Shown piece by piece: positions 35,672-49,629 of a stretch of 64,000 bases of DNA. The notes beneath the pieces were generated by a model. It worked only from the letters and a program-made list of their open reading frames with translations, made no database searches and had not been told where the DNA came from. The position numbers were made by a program, and so were the translations under genes. How positions within the stretch are numbered: the stretch's first letter is position 1; each line of letters starts with the position of its first letter. Source of the stretch: Progne subis subis (Eukaryota; Chordata; Aves; Passeriformes; Hirundinidae); contig JAKJHU010000039.1 in the NCBI GenBank assembly GCA_022316685.1, positions 3,472,001-3,536,000 on the forward strand, in the 5' to 3' direction.

Positions 35672-37896
35672 CTGTGAATTCATGGCACAGCTTTCTTATT
35701 ACTTGCCAGTTTAGCTGTATCATAGACAGTATCTCCTGCCTAAAATATTATTCTAAATAATTAGTACTGTTTTAACTGACTGCATACATAGTGTTTGAGT
35801 GAGGAATATTCCATCTTGTCAAGTCTAGTTCTACACACAGACAGCACCATATGAATGTAAACTAATAAAAAGACAAAACAAAATTTTCAGAGGCCAAACC
35901 AGCACTAAAGAATTAGACATGACAAGCAGTTGTTTCTTTCACTGATTCAAAAGTAAAAAATGGGAAAAAATGCAATAAAATGTATTGCTCCTCTTTTCTT
36001 AAGCAACTTGTTCCTACAGAGTAATCACAAACCAAGCTAAATGAACTCTTCAGTATTCAAGTCACGAGAGGTTTGCACTCACACCCCAAGGATTCAGCAT
36101 GCAAGGTCTGTAGACGAAAGCTTCTTTGGAAGCTCAGTTTCATAATCCTGTTGCCACATGACCCTACTGCCTCCCACAGCCAAGCCCCAACATAGCCAGA
36201 TTTTTAAGGTAGAAATGCTCAAGACTTCTATAGCATAATTTTCCCAAGGCCAGGCAGAACCTAAGAGCTTAAAATCAGAAAATCCTGGGTTTGCAGTTAT
36301 TAAAAATTCAACAGGTAATTTTAAAATCACTTCAAGTCAACAAGACAAGATGGAAAATAAATGAAAAAGTTTGTGCAAAATGTCTCCCCAAATCTTGCAG
36401 ACCTTGAAGGCAATTCCTCGCTTCTGTGCTCAGCTGCAATGAACTCGGTAAAGAGCTGACAAGTTCTGGGTAGTCCAACCGCTTGTCTTTCCAAACCGAA
36501 CAAAACATTTTCCTCTTTCTTTATTCACTCTGACTTGTTCTTAGCAATATGTCCTTCTCTTACACATCCTTCAGACAGTACAAGCAGGACGTGATTTGAA
36601 TATACACTGGAGCGGGAAAGGAGAGATGTGGGGCTTCAAGCTTTCCTAGTCTAGTTTCTCACTGGAACTCTATCACAGAAAGTGATGATTTCCCTGCAGC
36701 TCTACCTTGTGGCCTTTACACATGCACTGCTCTCACCTCTGTGCTAGGGTGCCTGTGACTACAGTGCTGGCATCCTCCTATAAACTGCTGCACAGCTTCA
36801 AAAAACAAGTTTTGATTATAGCAGCAGAATAAAGAGCAACTGTTACTAAACAATATAAGAATATATTTCTCCAACTGGAAAGTAAAAAAAGGTTAGAAGT
36901 CGCAACAAAATCTATAATTCAGAGCACACAGTAGAGCTCAATCTGCCACCCATATCAGCCCAAAAATAAGAAAACGCTTAAGAATCAGAAAGCAGTAAAA
37001 AAAAAAATCAGATAAAAAGGTCACCCTTAAAAAGCAGCACACCTCTGCATCCATTGGTAAAAGCAGGAAGGAGAAGTTACGAACTAACGGATCTGCAGGT
37101 AACAGAGCTCACGGTGACTGATGTGATCATGATGAACAGTCTGCACAAGAGCTACAAACCCCCACCCGACACCTTCCACTGCATGACAACAGCAGGAGCT
37201 GCCAGGATCTTGTTACCTCCCTGTAACAGTTAGCTCATGCCCACAGTGGAAGGAAATTAATTCTGAACTGAAAAACTGAAGTGTTCCCAAACAGATGTGT
37301 CATTCCACAGGAGATGATATCCTGCCCAAGGGCACAAGCCTACATTAATATCATGGTACAGCCAGGAAAAGCTGCTTGGGCTGACTGCAGGCACCGAGTA
37401 GGCAGGCAGGCAGAGGCCTTCAGGAGTCCACAGAACAGACCATATCAACTTCATCACCGTGGCAAAACCAACAAAACATGTTTATATCTACTCTTACTCA
37501 TGTGATAACAACAATTTTAAACCTGAATGGCCATATTTCTAGTATTTTAAGTGCCTAAAAATGATAGGGAGATACCTCACATGGAGTTTTTAAAAGGGCT
37601 AGAGAAGACAAACCCTAAAAAAATTAGATGCTCAACAGTCACAGATGATTTAGAAGTATGTTCCTCAAGAATTTCTTTGTAATCCTAAAACTTTAACCCC
37701 ATATGCAATCTTTCATATATTTTAGGCTCTGCTATGACTGGTTTTGCAAGGCCAGAACTACCTAAGCTTTATCCATGCTCATACTGCCTTATGAAGCCCC
37801 CACACAGAACTGCACTGGTCTTAAATAAGTCTGCACCATTTCAGACTCAAAACTTGTATTCATGGGTCTGCAGTTGCCACTCCTGTGTCCAAGGAA

Positions 37897-37915
37897 TTTT
37901 TTTTTTTTTTTTTTT
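37897..37915 (+). repeat. T19 homopolymer
   Basis: Run of 19 T. It could be the tail of a minus-strand retroposon, but nothing recognisable lies on the downstream side. Confidence 0.8.
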
Positions 37916-39653
37916 CCTGAACAGGAGGCACTGGAATTCCTCCACCATACATCAGAAATGGTTCTTCCCTGTTGATCTAGTGAGTCACACAGCTATTGCA
38001 AAAAAATACTGTGGTTTTGAAGAAAGCCCAGAGAAGATGAAGGTGACAGTGCCGATTGCTGTGACAGATCATCACTGACAGAAACACCTCCCATTTCTGG
38101 CAGTGCTTCAACTGACCGAGGTCAGGCAGAAGAATTCACCTGTGACAACTTTTGCAGGAACTTTTCTTTGAACACTGACAATGAGGTGTCACTTCCAGAT
38201 TCAGCCAAGTGGCATGGATGGGAAGTGCAGCAGACCTGGAGTTAAGCTACATCCCTCGACATGTTTAGAACAGAGAAGGTGCTGCTGAGACCACTCTGAC
38301 TGTGTCCATCAATAGCAGCAGCCACATGCCAAGCTATTCCAAAACACTTCCTTTTAGGGTGCCTTTGCTTTTGGTCCATGGAAGGATTAAAGAAACAACA
38401 CAAAGATAAAAAATTCACAGCGACGATTTTAATGCATTAAGAAGTCTTTCAAGATTTCATAAACAGCCTAATGAAGTGGTGGGAAGAAATGATTACTTGA
38501 GAGATATTATCCTCCAAAGCAGTGTTGGAAAAGGCTCATTTATCAACAAGCTCTATGCAATATCACTTCTCCTGTCCTCTTCCTGGATTTAATCTCTTGA
38601 GGATGGAATGATTTATTCTAATTTAGGGATTAATATAAGAAATTAATTTTGTAAAATACATTTGCCTGCCATACTCAAGTGGTCAAATCAGCTCACGTCA
38701 CAGCCCTTTCTAGTCTTAAAATGTAAGAAATTACCCATCTACTAAAACTACTACAAAAATATGCCAAATTTCAGAATGAGTCAGTAAATAACTTACATCA
38801 CCACTTTATTTAAAATTACTGTAGGTGGTAAAAACAGATAAAGTCTCAAGGCAAAGTTACTCTCTGCTTAATAAAATTCATTCTTTCCAGGACTTCTTTT
38901 CTCAGCTTTGCAGCATCAAAAATGTGATGTATTGTAGGACGTACAATTTCAATATTTCACTTCAGCTAGTTCACATAACACCACTGTATTCTTAGGAATA
39001 AGCTTAATTTGAAATGGATAACCATTCTCAACCTGGTTAGGGCAGATCTACCTACGAAATCACCTTCTCACTTTTCAGGCAGCTCTATGCTACAAATTAT
39101 TTGCTTATGTCTTCATACACTATCATTCCAAATGGGTTGGGGGTGTAGAAATGGATGATAAATTGTTACTTTAAGGAGAAAAAAGCCTTCTAAGTCCTAG
39201 TAGAGTCTCCTTCCAGTAAGTCACATAAAAAAGACGAAGAAAAAAAGCGGATAAGAAACGCTACTGTGTGAATGGGCTTAGGAGAGGGATAAAATGTTAA
39301 AAGCTAAAGAAACTCAGGGCAACTGACCAAATGTTTCCTCTGTGGTGCAAAAGCAAAGAAGTATCCAACATTACTGACCAAAAACTAGGAGCTACAGAGT
39401 GGCTGTGTGGTGCCCAAGTCGGAATTGTGTTCAACTAAAAGCTCCCAAAATCGGCACTGGTGCTTGAAACTACAGATATTCTGCTAAAAGATCTGGGAAG
39501 GAGAATGAAATGCACAGGGATGGAAATGGCTGAAAGCAATGCACAGAATACATGAAAATAAAAATTCAAAATTTGGGAATTTGCTCAAAACAGAACACCA
39601 TCATCATTGACTTTTTCCCCCTTTTCCAGATGGGAAAAGAATGTGGGGAGGGG

Positions 39654-39710
<57 letters not shown>
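39654..39710 (+). repeat. A57 homopolymer
   Basis: Uninterrupted run of 57 A, preceded by GGGGAGGGG. It is one of the two longest homopolymers in the window. Its length suggests either a young poly(A) insertion or an expanding simple repeat, and the exact length is likely to be unreliable in any assembly. Confidence 0.9.
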
Positions 39711-39712
<2 letters not shown>

Positions 39713-39819
39713 AAATCCTGAAGATCAAAGGCCCATTATGCTACTGGCACCACTCCTGTTAAAAATAATCTCCAAAATGAGGATTACTTTAATGTTCTGT
39801 TTCGTCACTGTTGCCATGG

Positions 39820-39991
39820 CAAAACAACAACAACAACCAAAAAAGAGCCCAAAAAACCCCCCCAATACCAAAAAAACAACAACACCCCCCCTAAACCCCC
39901 CCCCAAACCCCAAAAAAACAACAAACCCCCTCCTCCAAAATAAAACCAAACAACAACAACAAAAGCCAAACAAACAAAAATAAACAAACAA
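39820..39991. repeat. A/C-rich tract with long C runs
   Basis: The tract starts and ends with AAC/AAAC units. Its centre carries C7 (39857-39863), C7 (39885-39891), C9 (39896-39904), C4 (39908-39911) and C5 (39926-39930). The minus strand can therefore form a G-quadruplex, and the plus strand an i-motif. G and T are rare. The Pro/Lys/Gln-rich and Gly/Phe/Val-rich frames here are artefacts. Confidence 0.9.
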
Positions 39992-40504
39992 TTTTGGTTA
40001 GCCAGACAGCATCACTGTGCAATTCCCACTTTCTCTGTTTCACTTCAGCAAGCAGAATATTAAAAACACTGCTGATGTTAATGAATCACAACTGTAATTG
40101 CATTAGCTGTAATGAGTTGTTCATAACTAGTTGATGCAGCATGAAAGAATTCCAAGGACAGTTCACAATCAAAACTAATCCACAGGAAATGCAAAACAAT
40201 GGAGAGTACCAGTAAAAGAGAGTAGTTGTCCTTCTCTCAGTTTGTACTGGAACACTGTGCAGTGAGCAGACAAGCCCCATCAGGTACACTGAAAGCCAGA
40301 GCTTCCTCACTAGCAGAAATCTTTCCCAGTTCCCCAAATCCAAGTATCAAAGGGCATGGAGTTAGAAACAGCCGTGAGAAATAACTACTCCCCACCACCC
40401 TGCTCTATCAGCCAGAGGAGAGCAGAAGAGGCTCAAATTCAGCAAAACATTAGGTAGGGTGACATGAACCATGGCAGCTCCTATGAGGATGCTACATAGC
40501 TCAC

Positions 40505-40664
40505 TCCACCCCACAGAAAGTGATGGTTGAAGGATTATACTCTGAAACTGATGTGGCTCTGGAGAGTGAGGACTTCTCATTCCAGCTCATGCGCCGGGTC
40601 TCCTTGAATGGCTCTCTGGTGTTCAGAGCATCCTTCGAACCAGAAGGATGATAACTGGGGGTGT
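40505..40664 (-). other. Best candidate coding exon, unidentified gene
   Basis: On the minus strand, the pyrimidine-rich acceptor CGCTTTCTTCCATCTGGTTATAG precedes the segment, and the donor GGTGGA|GTGAGC follows it. The 160 bp are open in one frame, entered after two bases, and encode a polar Ser/Arg/Thr-rich peptide. It includes TPSYHPSGSKDALN, then FKETRRMSWNEK and SRATSVSEY. RRMS fits the RRxS basophilic-kinase (PKA-type) site, as expected for a cytoplasmic disordered region. The frame closes upstream at a TAA just 5' of the acceptor tract and downstream at a TGA inside the donor, so it is confined almost exactly to the predicted exon. CpGs (GCGCCGGG, TTCGAA) are denser than in the flanks. 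I cannot name the protein. The plus strand has a competing open frame ending at 40649, so strand is inferred from the splice sites. Confidence 0.4.
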
Positions 40665-41707
40665 CTATAACCAGATGGAAGAAAGCGATAGATATCACCG
40701 AAACACGTTACCTCCCTGCAGGTCAGCTGAAACACAGCCTTAAATTGTAAAAATAGAACATAAAATTCCTAAGGCCATAACGCATTGCTGTTTCTGAAAG
40801 TGAAAAATCTTTCTCACCGCACCAACCCCATTACCAAACATTTTAAACTGAAGCTGTGCACCCCTCACCACATTCTCCCTTTGAGGGTGATACTCCATCT
40901 AACAATGTGGTCTTGCTGTATCTGAAATACCACCACACACATCCGCTCCATTTTGCCAGCTATATTTGTCAACCACCGCAGATTTTAGTATAGTGAATAC
41001 AGAACTGGGAAAAAAGGATAGCAAAATTTTTAAAACTGAGAAATTGAGCATTTTTCCAGTAAAAGAGCAAATTTAATTTTATATAGTATAACTTCTTAAA
41101 AATTAATATTATACATTTTTCCCCAGCTTAATAAGGCTCAGTTTCATATTGAAGCAAGGAAAAAACTTTTAAAGATCTAACCTGTAAGAGAAATTCCAGA
41201 ACTTTTAAAATATATATTTTATTAATAAACCCACCTGCTCTTACAGTAGCACCCAAGACAAATGCAAAGAAAAAGCAAAACACTCAAAAGAGGCATAAAT
41301 ATTATTGCAGTTTTCCTTATTTTTGCCCCTCTCCATATAAAGTGAATAATCTTCACAGAGCTGGAATACAGTCAAAACCAACAGGTTTTGTAATTATCAA
41401 GTGTCTCAGCTTCACTGTACAATTAATCACCTACAAACACCATTCACTGCCTCATATACTCCTCCACTGTGAACGTTATCCCATAATTAAACAAGACAAA
41501 AGTAAACAATGTCATAATAACATAATTTTATACAGTGCAGCCTTAGAAAAAGAAAAATTACTAAAAGAAAATTCAAAATGTCACAAATCCCACACATTCA
41601 AAGATGGCAACTGACCAAGTGAGGTATCCAGAGAAAAAGTATACAAAGCATAAAATGCCAATTGGCAAAACTACGGCATTCATAGTGCAAGATGGATTAC
41701 AATTTTA

Positions 41708-41731
41708 AATAAATACATAAATAAATAAATT
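41708..41731. repeat. (AAAT)n microsatellite
   Basis: Short imperfect AAAT repeat, about six units with one ACAT interruption. Confidence 0.85.
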
Positions 41732-44700
41732 ACAGTCTATCATATATGTCTACTGTAGACATAGTTTTGGCCCTTTCCAAACTTAACCAATGCAGTACCT
41801 TCTCCCTGTAATTTCTCGGGTTAATGGCACAGAAATGCAAGTCCTCAATCTTTGTTCATTTTGAATTTTGAGTATGCCATTATTTATTAATCCCTCTATA
41901 TTTCTGTCATTAAGTGCTTCTGTTAATGATCCTATGCTATATCAGGAATGATAGTGCTTAAGGAAGTTGCAGACATAAAAGCATACATAGAAAAATAGCT
42001 CTAAACTTTATAGGATTACATATCCATGTTACTGAAATGTGTAATCTTTATAAAGGAAGACAATTGTATAAAGCCATAAAGATACCCAGAAGCTCTCAGC
42101 ATATAATATGAATGTAAATTTTTGATCTGAAGTTCCATTGCCTGAAATAGCAGAGTGACTTCGACTGCATCAATCTAGAAGTCAGTGCATTTAACCATTC
42201 CAATATGTGACTGGCAGATTTTGAGGTATCTGCTAAGATCAGCACACCAAAATCATACAGGAAACCAGGAGGCTGGCTGGCCATAAAGACAACATACAGT
42301 TAACCTTAGGATAGCCAGCCACGTTGATGCCACCAGATTTTTAGCACAGAGGAATTAACAGCCAATGCCACAACTCTCATTCTGAAGACTGAGATGTCAT
42401 TTCTGCATCTTGCAGCCAGGCCATCATTCAGAGAGGACAACATCACTTAAGGAAAAGATGAAAAGAGAGCTCACACTGTCTGCCAGCCTGACAGGATCTT
42501 CTGGTGCGCCAAAGAGATGCTACCATAGAACACTACGGCAAAGCCCTATCTGAATCAGGTCACTCCCGGTAAATTAAACAAACAAACAAAACAACAACAA
42601 AAGATATTTGAACTGCAAAAGGTGCAGAGAAAGGATTTGAGGACAATCAGAAAAACGAAGAGCACATTTTTACCAGAGATTACAATCTTGGCTTGTTTAG
42701 TCCTATGAACCAAAAGCCAAGAGAAGTCCGGATTGCTCTTCCAGCATAATCACTGGGGAGGGGGAAAGCATGATTAAGACAAAGGACAAAAAAGTAGCAG
42801 AGTAAATAGCTGTAAACTTACCCATCAAGAAACTTAGCCTGAAGATGTGAAGAGCATTTCTAAACAGGCTTAGACTTGAGATTGATTACTTTACGAAAGA
42901 CATGAGATGCAAAACCAGGGACTGGAGTCAAAAGTCCTTATATTCTTATACTTTGCTGATATTAAGTAGCTCAGATCAGGGATTCCTTCTCACTCTTGCC
43001 CGGGTGAAGAAATGGGCAAATGGGCGTCCTCAGGGCTCCTGCCTCCTCTAGGCACACTCAGCTCACTGGGCAGCCCAGGCTGCTCAAATATCTCAGCCAC
43101 CACTCAAAGTCCAGTTCCTGACTTGTGCCTTCTTGTCCAGCTCCTGAGAAACCAGGTGGGAAGCTTGCACTGCCATCAAAACCACCCAAGGATCTGTCCA
43201 GGCCCTGGCAAAGATTCTTGACTTTGCAATAGCTGGAAAAATCTTCAACATCAGTGCAGCACACTACAGTCTGTAACATCACCAGGAGAGCTTACACCTT
43301 GACACTTTGCTTCAGACTTCTTGCAGACTGAATGCTCCAAGGCATTTTAGAGATTGTATATATTTTCAAGGATTTTTTTGATTTTTTTTCCCAAGAGCAT
43401 AAGGAATAATTAAGAAATAAAAAACCCTGAAAATTCAGACCACAGTTCTACGACACAGGATGAACTCTGTACTGCAAGGTCAGTCCCAGACTGTAGAATG
43501 ATTTGCATACTACTTTCTTTTCATGTGAAATGGCACAGCTTGGATAATAAAACTTCACTAACTGTGTGGCTGTATGCAGTTGGGCAATACTTGTCATTCC
43601 CCTGTATACAAAACCAAGAATGTAGCAGCAGGTGCTGCAAGCAGAACATTACTTCACTGTGATTATTTTTAATCTTCCAATAGAGAACAAAAGCCGATCT
43701 CGTTAAAAGATAAATAGGACTAGACGTAAAAGAAGAAACAAAATTAGAGGAAATAGAGACCCATGAGTGTTTCTGACAAAGCACCACTGCTCTTCACAGT
43801 CTCTGCCTGTGCGTTGAACACAAACCAGGATTAATATATATATCACCCTACTGTCTTCACTGGTTTCTAAAACCCAGAGGAGCTGGGATTGCTCTGTAAC
43901 AGAACAAAATCATTCCTGAGGCTTATTAGTTAGCAACATAATAAGCCCCTAAAGGAGAATGTTTCCAGTCATTATAGGAATCTTCACAGGTGGTGTGGAA
44001 GAGCTAGCTGTGCCAGCAGCAATGCAAGCAAAATTACTGGAATAGCCTCTGTCTACATTTAAAACCGCCATAGGTAAAGTATTAAACTGTGGACTATCAC
44101 ATGTAGCAAAGGCAGTGACAGCAGCACAAGAAAGATGGAAAGCAGCAGGACTCTTGCCCAAGGCCTTAAGACTTTTCAGGCCATAGAGGTCTAGGATACA
44201 GCCAGTCCAGGACCTGTAGTTTCCACATGCAGCACACTGGAGTAACACTTGGTTGTGAGACACTACAGAAACATTATCATTAAAAAATATCATTGGAGTG
44301 CAATTGCATGTTACAGTTGTATTATTACCATCAAATTTCTGAACAGTAAAGTATACTAATTACTATTTAATAGACAAACCATCCTCAGTCCTTTACCCGA
44401 GCTCCAAACCAATGAACCACACTGGTCCTTTCTGCAGGAGCTCACCCATTGACTCCCAGAGAGCTGCTCAGGAACAAGTGCCGAGCAAGGGGTGCTGAAG
44501 TGGCTGAAGAGCCACTGCATGGATGCTCTCTAATGAGAACAGTGTGCCACTGTGCAACAGAGGAATAACAGCTGTGACTCATTTCACGGTCTACTGAACA
44601 TGAAATGAGTTTGTTTCCATCTGTGATAAATGGTGCTACCACTTGCGATCCATATTAGGCATTGCTGCTACCATATCTTCTAATAATGTGGTAAAAATTA

Positions 44701-47700
44701 AAAATCAAGTAGCAGTGAGTTCTCCAGTTTCCACTGCATGAGACAGCAACACAGGTTTTAGCTGCTCTGGTCTCATTTCTAGACTCAATGGTCAGCCCTG
44801 CAAAAACAACAGAGGGACAAGTGTTGGTCTGTTGTTTGTCAAAATGCCCCATTCACATTGACACTAAAGGCTTGTCCCCTGCTCATGGTGCATCCCTAGC
44901 TGGGACACAGTGGGAGACGTGCATTTCCAATTAATAAGAGAAGAAGCATTTTAGTAGTTACTCAGAACACGCATCACTTTTCTAGCACCAGATCATGAGA
45001 CCTAATAGCCAGACATCACTCAATCCTTCTTTGAAGGAACTGTAGTACATCTTGCAGTTCCCAGCAGCCAAAATAAGAGACCCAAGTGCATTTTAAAGTC
45101 AAGCATGGTTCCCTCATTATGCTCCTTTATTCAACCCTGAGCAGGCTAAAAGTGACACATCCTTGCAGGTTTCCTTAGCCATGTTTCTACCACATTGACC
45201 TAGGGCAGCACCAGACCCCACAGCAATGAACATGGCCCAAGCCAGTATTAGTGCCATAGAGAGGGTGACCCTTCTACATCTGTGGGGTTACAAGTCTCCA
45301 TGTGGTTGATTAGAGAGTAAAAATGGGATGGCATGCAAAAGTCTAATGAATACACACTGGTTTCAGCAAATATTTAATGAAGTGGCATCCAAACGAATCA
45401 TAAAATAATATAATGAAACTAAATATTTTGATAGTCAAACAATTGGATTCATTACTACTGTCACCCTTCTTATTCAATTACTGAATAATTTCATGTCATG
45501 ACAGTTAAAACAAGTTTGTGTGTTAGGACAAAAACACATAACAGCTTTTCTTTCAAATTCTGAATGGAAAAACCTGAAACATTGCAATTTCCAGTACAGG
45601 GCAAATTTCAGTTTGTGGCTAACTCAAACTGTCAGATCTTGGCAAGTCAGCAGATCATCCCTCTTCCCCTGAAGATGCATTCTGTCAGCAGAAAGTATAG
45701 GTGCTTCTAATGAAGAAATAAAGCTTCAAAAGAAGTTTTTTAGAGTTGTGTGCATTTGTGCAACCATCGTGGCAGTAAGATAATTTTTTTATTCACCTCG
45801 CAACAGAAAGCCATCAAAATTGAAGAAAGAAAAAAATTACTCTTTCTCCAGACCAGTACACTTCATGGGTTTCAGGAACACAACCTTCATATTTCCCTCC
45901 CCTCTTTGACAAAATGCCAAAGATGTGACAGTTTCAATATAGCTATAGGAGGTTTCCAAACAGTTGTACCACAGTCTACCTCAAAGTGGTATCCAAACAC
46001 TGCTTCAAGAGCCTAACATCTCTTCCTGAGCTCAAGCCGAGCTAGGCACAGAGCCAGGAGCTGCTGCAACTGACAACAGTAGCATCTTTGCAAATCTAAT
46101 TCAGGAAAGCAAATTTTTTAGTGTAGGACTGGAAGTCACAGGCTTCTGCAGTTTAATTGCAGTCTAAAATGATTCCCAGAGTATCCTCAGGTGCATCACT
46201 GTCTTTCATCTGTCTAATACACACCCTTACTTTTCTCACAATTTCATCTTAGTGCCTTTTTTGGTTATGCATAAGGTAAGATTTCACATAACCAAGTTCA
46301 AACACTTTGAAAACAACAAGCATTATGCTTCACAAATTTTTATAAAAAGGTAAACAAACATTCGTGCAAGCATTCATTCTGCTTTTGTATCACACTGTAC
46401 TGGCTCCTTAGGAATGAGGAGAGCCGAATTTCATGGATTGCTGTTAAAAGTAATTTTAAAAGAAAAAACAAGTCAACAAAATACAGGGGTCAAAAACTGT
46501 GGAAAATTTTAGACATCTACAAAAACCTTTGCTCTTTCAGTCTGAAAAAAATGGCAGCCCAAACACTAAAACAGGGCTCTCCATGAACACTACACTCCAA
46601 CCCTAATGCAGTTTCCTGACAAAGGATCAGGACACAGAAGTGCTTGCAGAGGGGAAAAATGAAAGCTCATGAAGACCACTTCTTTGTGGGTTAGGCTAGA
46701 CCCCAACAGACAGTGACAGAGTGATGAAGAATAATTTTAATTTTTTGGCATTTTGCTAGGAACATTTTTACTCTGAAGCTTGTTAGATACACAGGCAAAG
46801 TAAAAGCACTCAAGCTTGGATAATTGGAAGTAAGGTAAAGCCCTGTGCCTGGGAAGGACTGCCTTCCCTCAGGGAAATCCTGCCACAGCTTCGCCTATTT
46901 CAGAAGCCAAACATTTTCTCTGGAGAAATTATTTTTATGAGCTACCAGTGATTCATCCTTGGCAGAGCAATTTAACTTTAGCCAGCAACGCTGAACTCCA
47001 GCAAGAAGAGGAAAATCAGCCTGGTCTTTCCGTCATTGCAGCGGCAGATCTGAACACCTTCTTGTTAGCAAGTCCCCTCCAGAGCGTCGTTGGGTGCAAG
47101 GAACATTACAAATACAATTTACCAAGGACACACCAACGCTGGCAGTAAGAAGCTCATTAAGGGGAGTAGCTATCATCATGCAACAGGTAGTCCCACCTCC
47201 AGGATTTTCTGAGGCACAAAGCTTCTACCGTAACTCAGTTTGTCTCTAAGGGTTTAATTACCTTCTGGAAATGAAGCGTGGTCGTAAGGGGAAAACTTCT
47301 GGGAAAGATTCAGTTTCATGCAAATCAGTTAAATTCTGGAGGCTTTAGTTTTAAAGCTAAAAGGCTTTAAAAGACCATGTCATTTTGTCAGTGGGCTGTT
47401 TAGCAGCAGACATTTACCTCATAAAAATCATTATCTGATTCAGTCTTTTATTAGCTTTGTCACCACTCCAGAGAAATGAGACGAACTAATAACATCACAA
47501 AAGTACAATACATGCTCAAAATTAGCAAACAGCTCCTTTGTATGACCAGGTTTATTCTGACTTTAGCAAAAATCATTAGAAGATGTTTGAGGGTATGGTA
47601 ATCATCTCATTTTTTCTTCAGCTAGAATTACTTAAATATAGAAAACATCCATTGCTGAGAAGGACTAACAGCAGCAAAGACAGCATGTCAAAGTTAATGA

Positions 47701-48649
47701 CTTGCACAGCTAATCCCCATGTTTCACACTGCATATTTACCCCTTGATGTAATAAGATCTGTGTTTCTCTAAATAAGAATCCATCAACACTAATATTACT
47801 GGCAGAAATAGGACAGAGAATGTAAATCTTGCAAATAGATTTTATAAATAATATCAGTAATTTTTTTTCCCTTCCATCTAGCTTCCATTCCAAAACCCAT
47901 TTGTCAAATGCAATAAAACAGCAGTGCTGTTAATCTACAGGTCATGGTAAAAAAACTACTAACTTCAACTAGAAGACACATGCCTGATGCAGCCCATTCA
48001 TCACTGCACCTTCCTTTCTAATAATCTCTGGGACAACCTCAGTATCCCTAGGTGAGGCATGGCTTTCACAAACTGGATTTTCAAACATACTTGGTGGGTG
48101 CACAATTAGCATGTGCCTACAGAGCTGCTGATCTACAGCTTCCACATGCAAGTTGGCTCAGTGGCAGCTCACAAGCAGCACACATTCAGGTCAGGACAGA
48201 CTAACACACAGCCCACTCCCACTCTCCCCAAAAGGTTATGCTTCCCAGCATATCTCCCTTCTGTCATCCAGTGGCGGGGAATAAATCAGAAAGCCTCATT
48301 TTCATTTCCAATTGAGGAGGAATGAACCTCAAGTGTTTGGTGGTGAAATCAAGACCTATACTCTCCTTCCTTTTTCCCAGTCATCTTTGGTGGGGCTTGA
48401 AAAGGCCTCTTTTCTTCTGTGGGATAGGGAAAAGAGGACAAGATCCCTCCCTTGCAGTACCCTGACGGACAAGGACAGGACTGCATGGTTCCCTCAATAT
48501 CCCCTTTTCCCAAGGAGTCTGGTGCAGCTCAAAAGTATTCATGTACCCGTGTGTCCAGTGGCCACCTGTGCAGTATCCATAGTTAATGTCATGCAGTAAC
48601 CAAAGAGAACAGAAAAGGAAGCAAGAACATTCAGGTTGCCAAGGGCAGA

Positions 48650-48684
48650 CAGGTTCCTGTCACAGGTTTCTGTCACAGGTTCCC
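48650..48684. repeat. 13-bp tandem repeat, about 2.7 copies
   Basis: Units CAGGTTCCTGTCA, CAGGTTTCTGTCA and a partial CAGGTTCC follow each other directly. No function can be inferred. Confidence 0.8.
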
Positions 48685-49609
48685 CATCCTCATTCTACAG
48701 CTTCTCATATCAGCACCAGACTTCCATGCACAGCATGAACCACAATCCATTTATCCTCCTTCCTAATGGAAATCACAGACTTGTTAGAATACCAATAAAG
48801 GGAAAAAACCTGTTTGCAGAAGTTAAGGAGATGAGCTAGAAGACAGCTGAGCAAGTTGAAATGTTTGCTAACACTAATACTTCAGCAGTCTACCAGAGGA
48901 ATAGTACAGAGCACTGCTGCTTCAAGCAATTTGAAATAATCTGGAAAAGTTTCAAATATAACACGAGACTATTATCAGAATAGCACAAATCTCGGAATTT
49001 GTGCCTCTCAGAAAACCTATCCTGCAGTCTCCTTTAATGCAGTTATTTAATTCCTTAGACAAGTAGAGAATGACCTAATTTTCCAAGTATTTTAGAAAAC
49101 AAGAAGAGTATGGTTTTTTATCACAATTTTCTACAACTCTACTTTAATTTCATTCTTTAATTGCTTTAAGGCAAGGACTGCCGATCTAGTGAAAATCCAC
49201 TGAATGGGTCTTCTGTAAAATACTAGCTTTTTAACTTCAGAGAAAAGGTGGAGGGGGGGTTCAACCCACTCTACATTCTACAGAAATTATATCACCAATT
49301 TACAGTCATCTACTCTTAGGATAAATGTCGATTCATCTTTTTGCCATACCATGAACCAACAAATAAAAATAAATCCAAATTATCTGAACACCTCAGTGCA
49401 AGCACTGGTGAACTCCAGAATTGCTCTGTCAACTCAAGGCACCAAAGGATCTGGCCCCATATGCTTCACTGCATGAAAAGGAATGAAAACTCATCTAAGT
49501 CACATTTTCCATTTCAGAACTTTAAAAAATTAATAGCTTATATTGCTTCATGTAGCCATCCAAGGCTCACATCCCCCAAAAAGGAAGGAAAAGGAGAGAA
49601 TGATGATGA

Positions 49610-49629
49610 TTTTTTTTTTTTTTTTTTTT
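49610..49629 (+). repeat. T20 homopolymer
   Basis: Run of 20 T following a short (GAT)n stretch. No retroposon is recognisable next to it. Confidence 0.8.

Larger units (their letters stand above)
35458..39653. other. Unique non-coding sequence
   Basis: No gene was recognised. It contains a weak exon candidate at 35621-35671 and a T19 run at 37897-37915, together with scattered chance frames. Confidence 0.4.

Noticed and set aside
39552..39991. 143-codon plus-strand frame with a poly-Lys centre, and a Gly/Phe-rich minus frame
   Set aside because: Produced by the A57 run and the A/C tract.
43949..44293. 114-codon minus-strand frame that reads like a real protein
   Set aside because: No motif could be assigned, the frame sits in unique AT-rich DNA, and no flanking splice pair encloses it.
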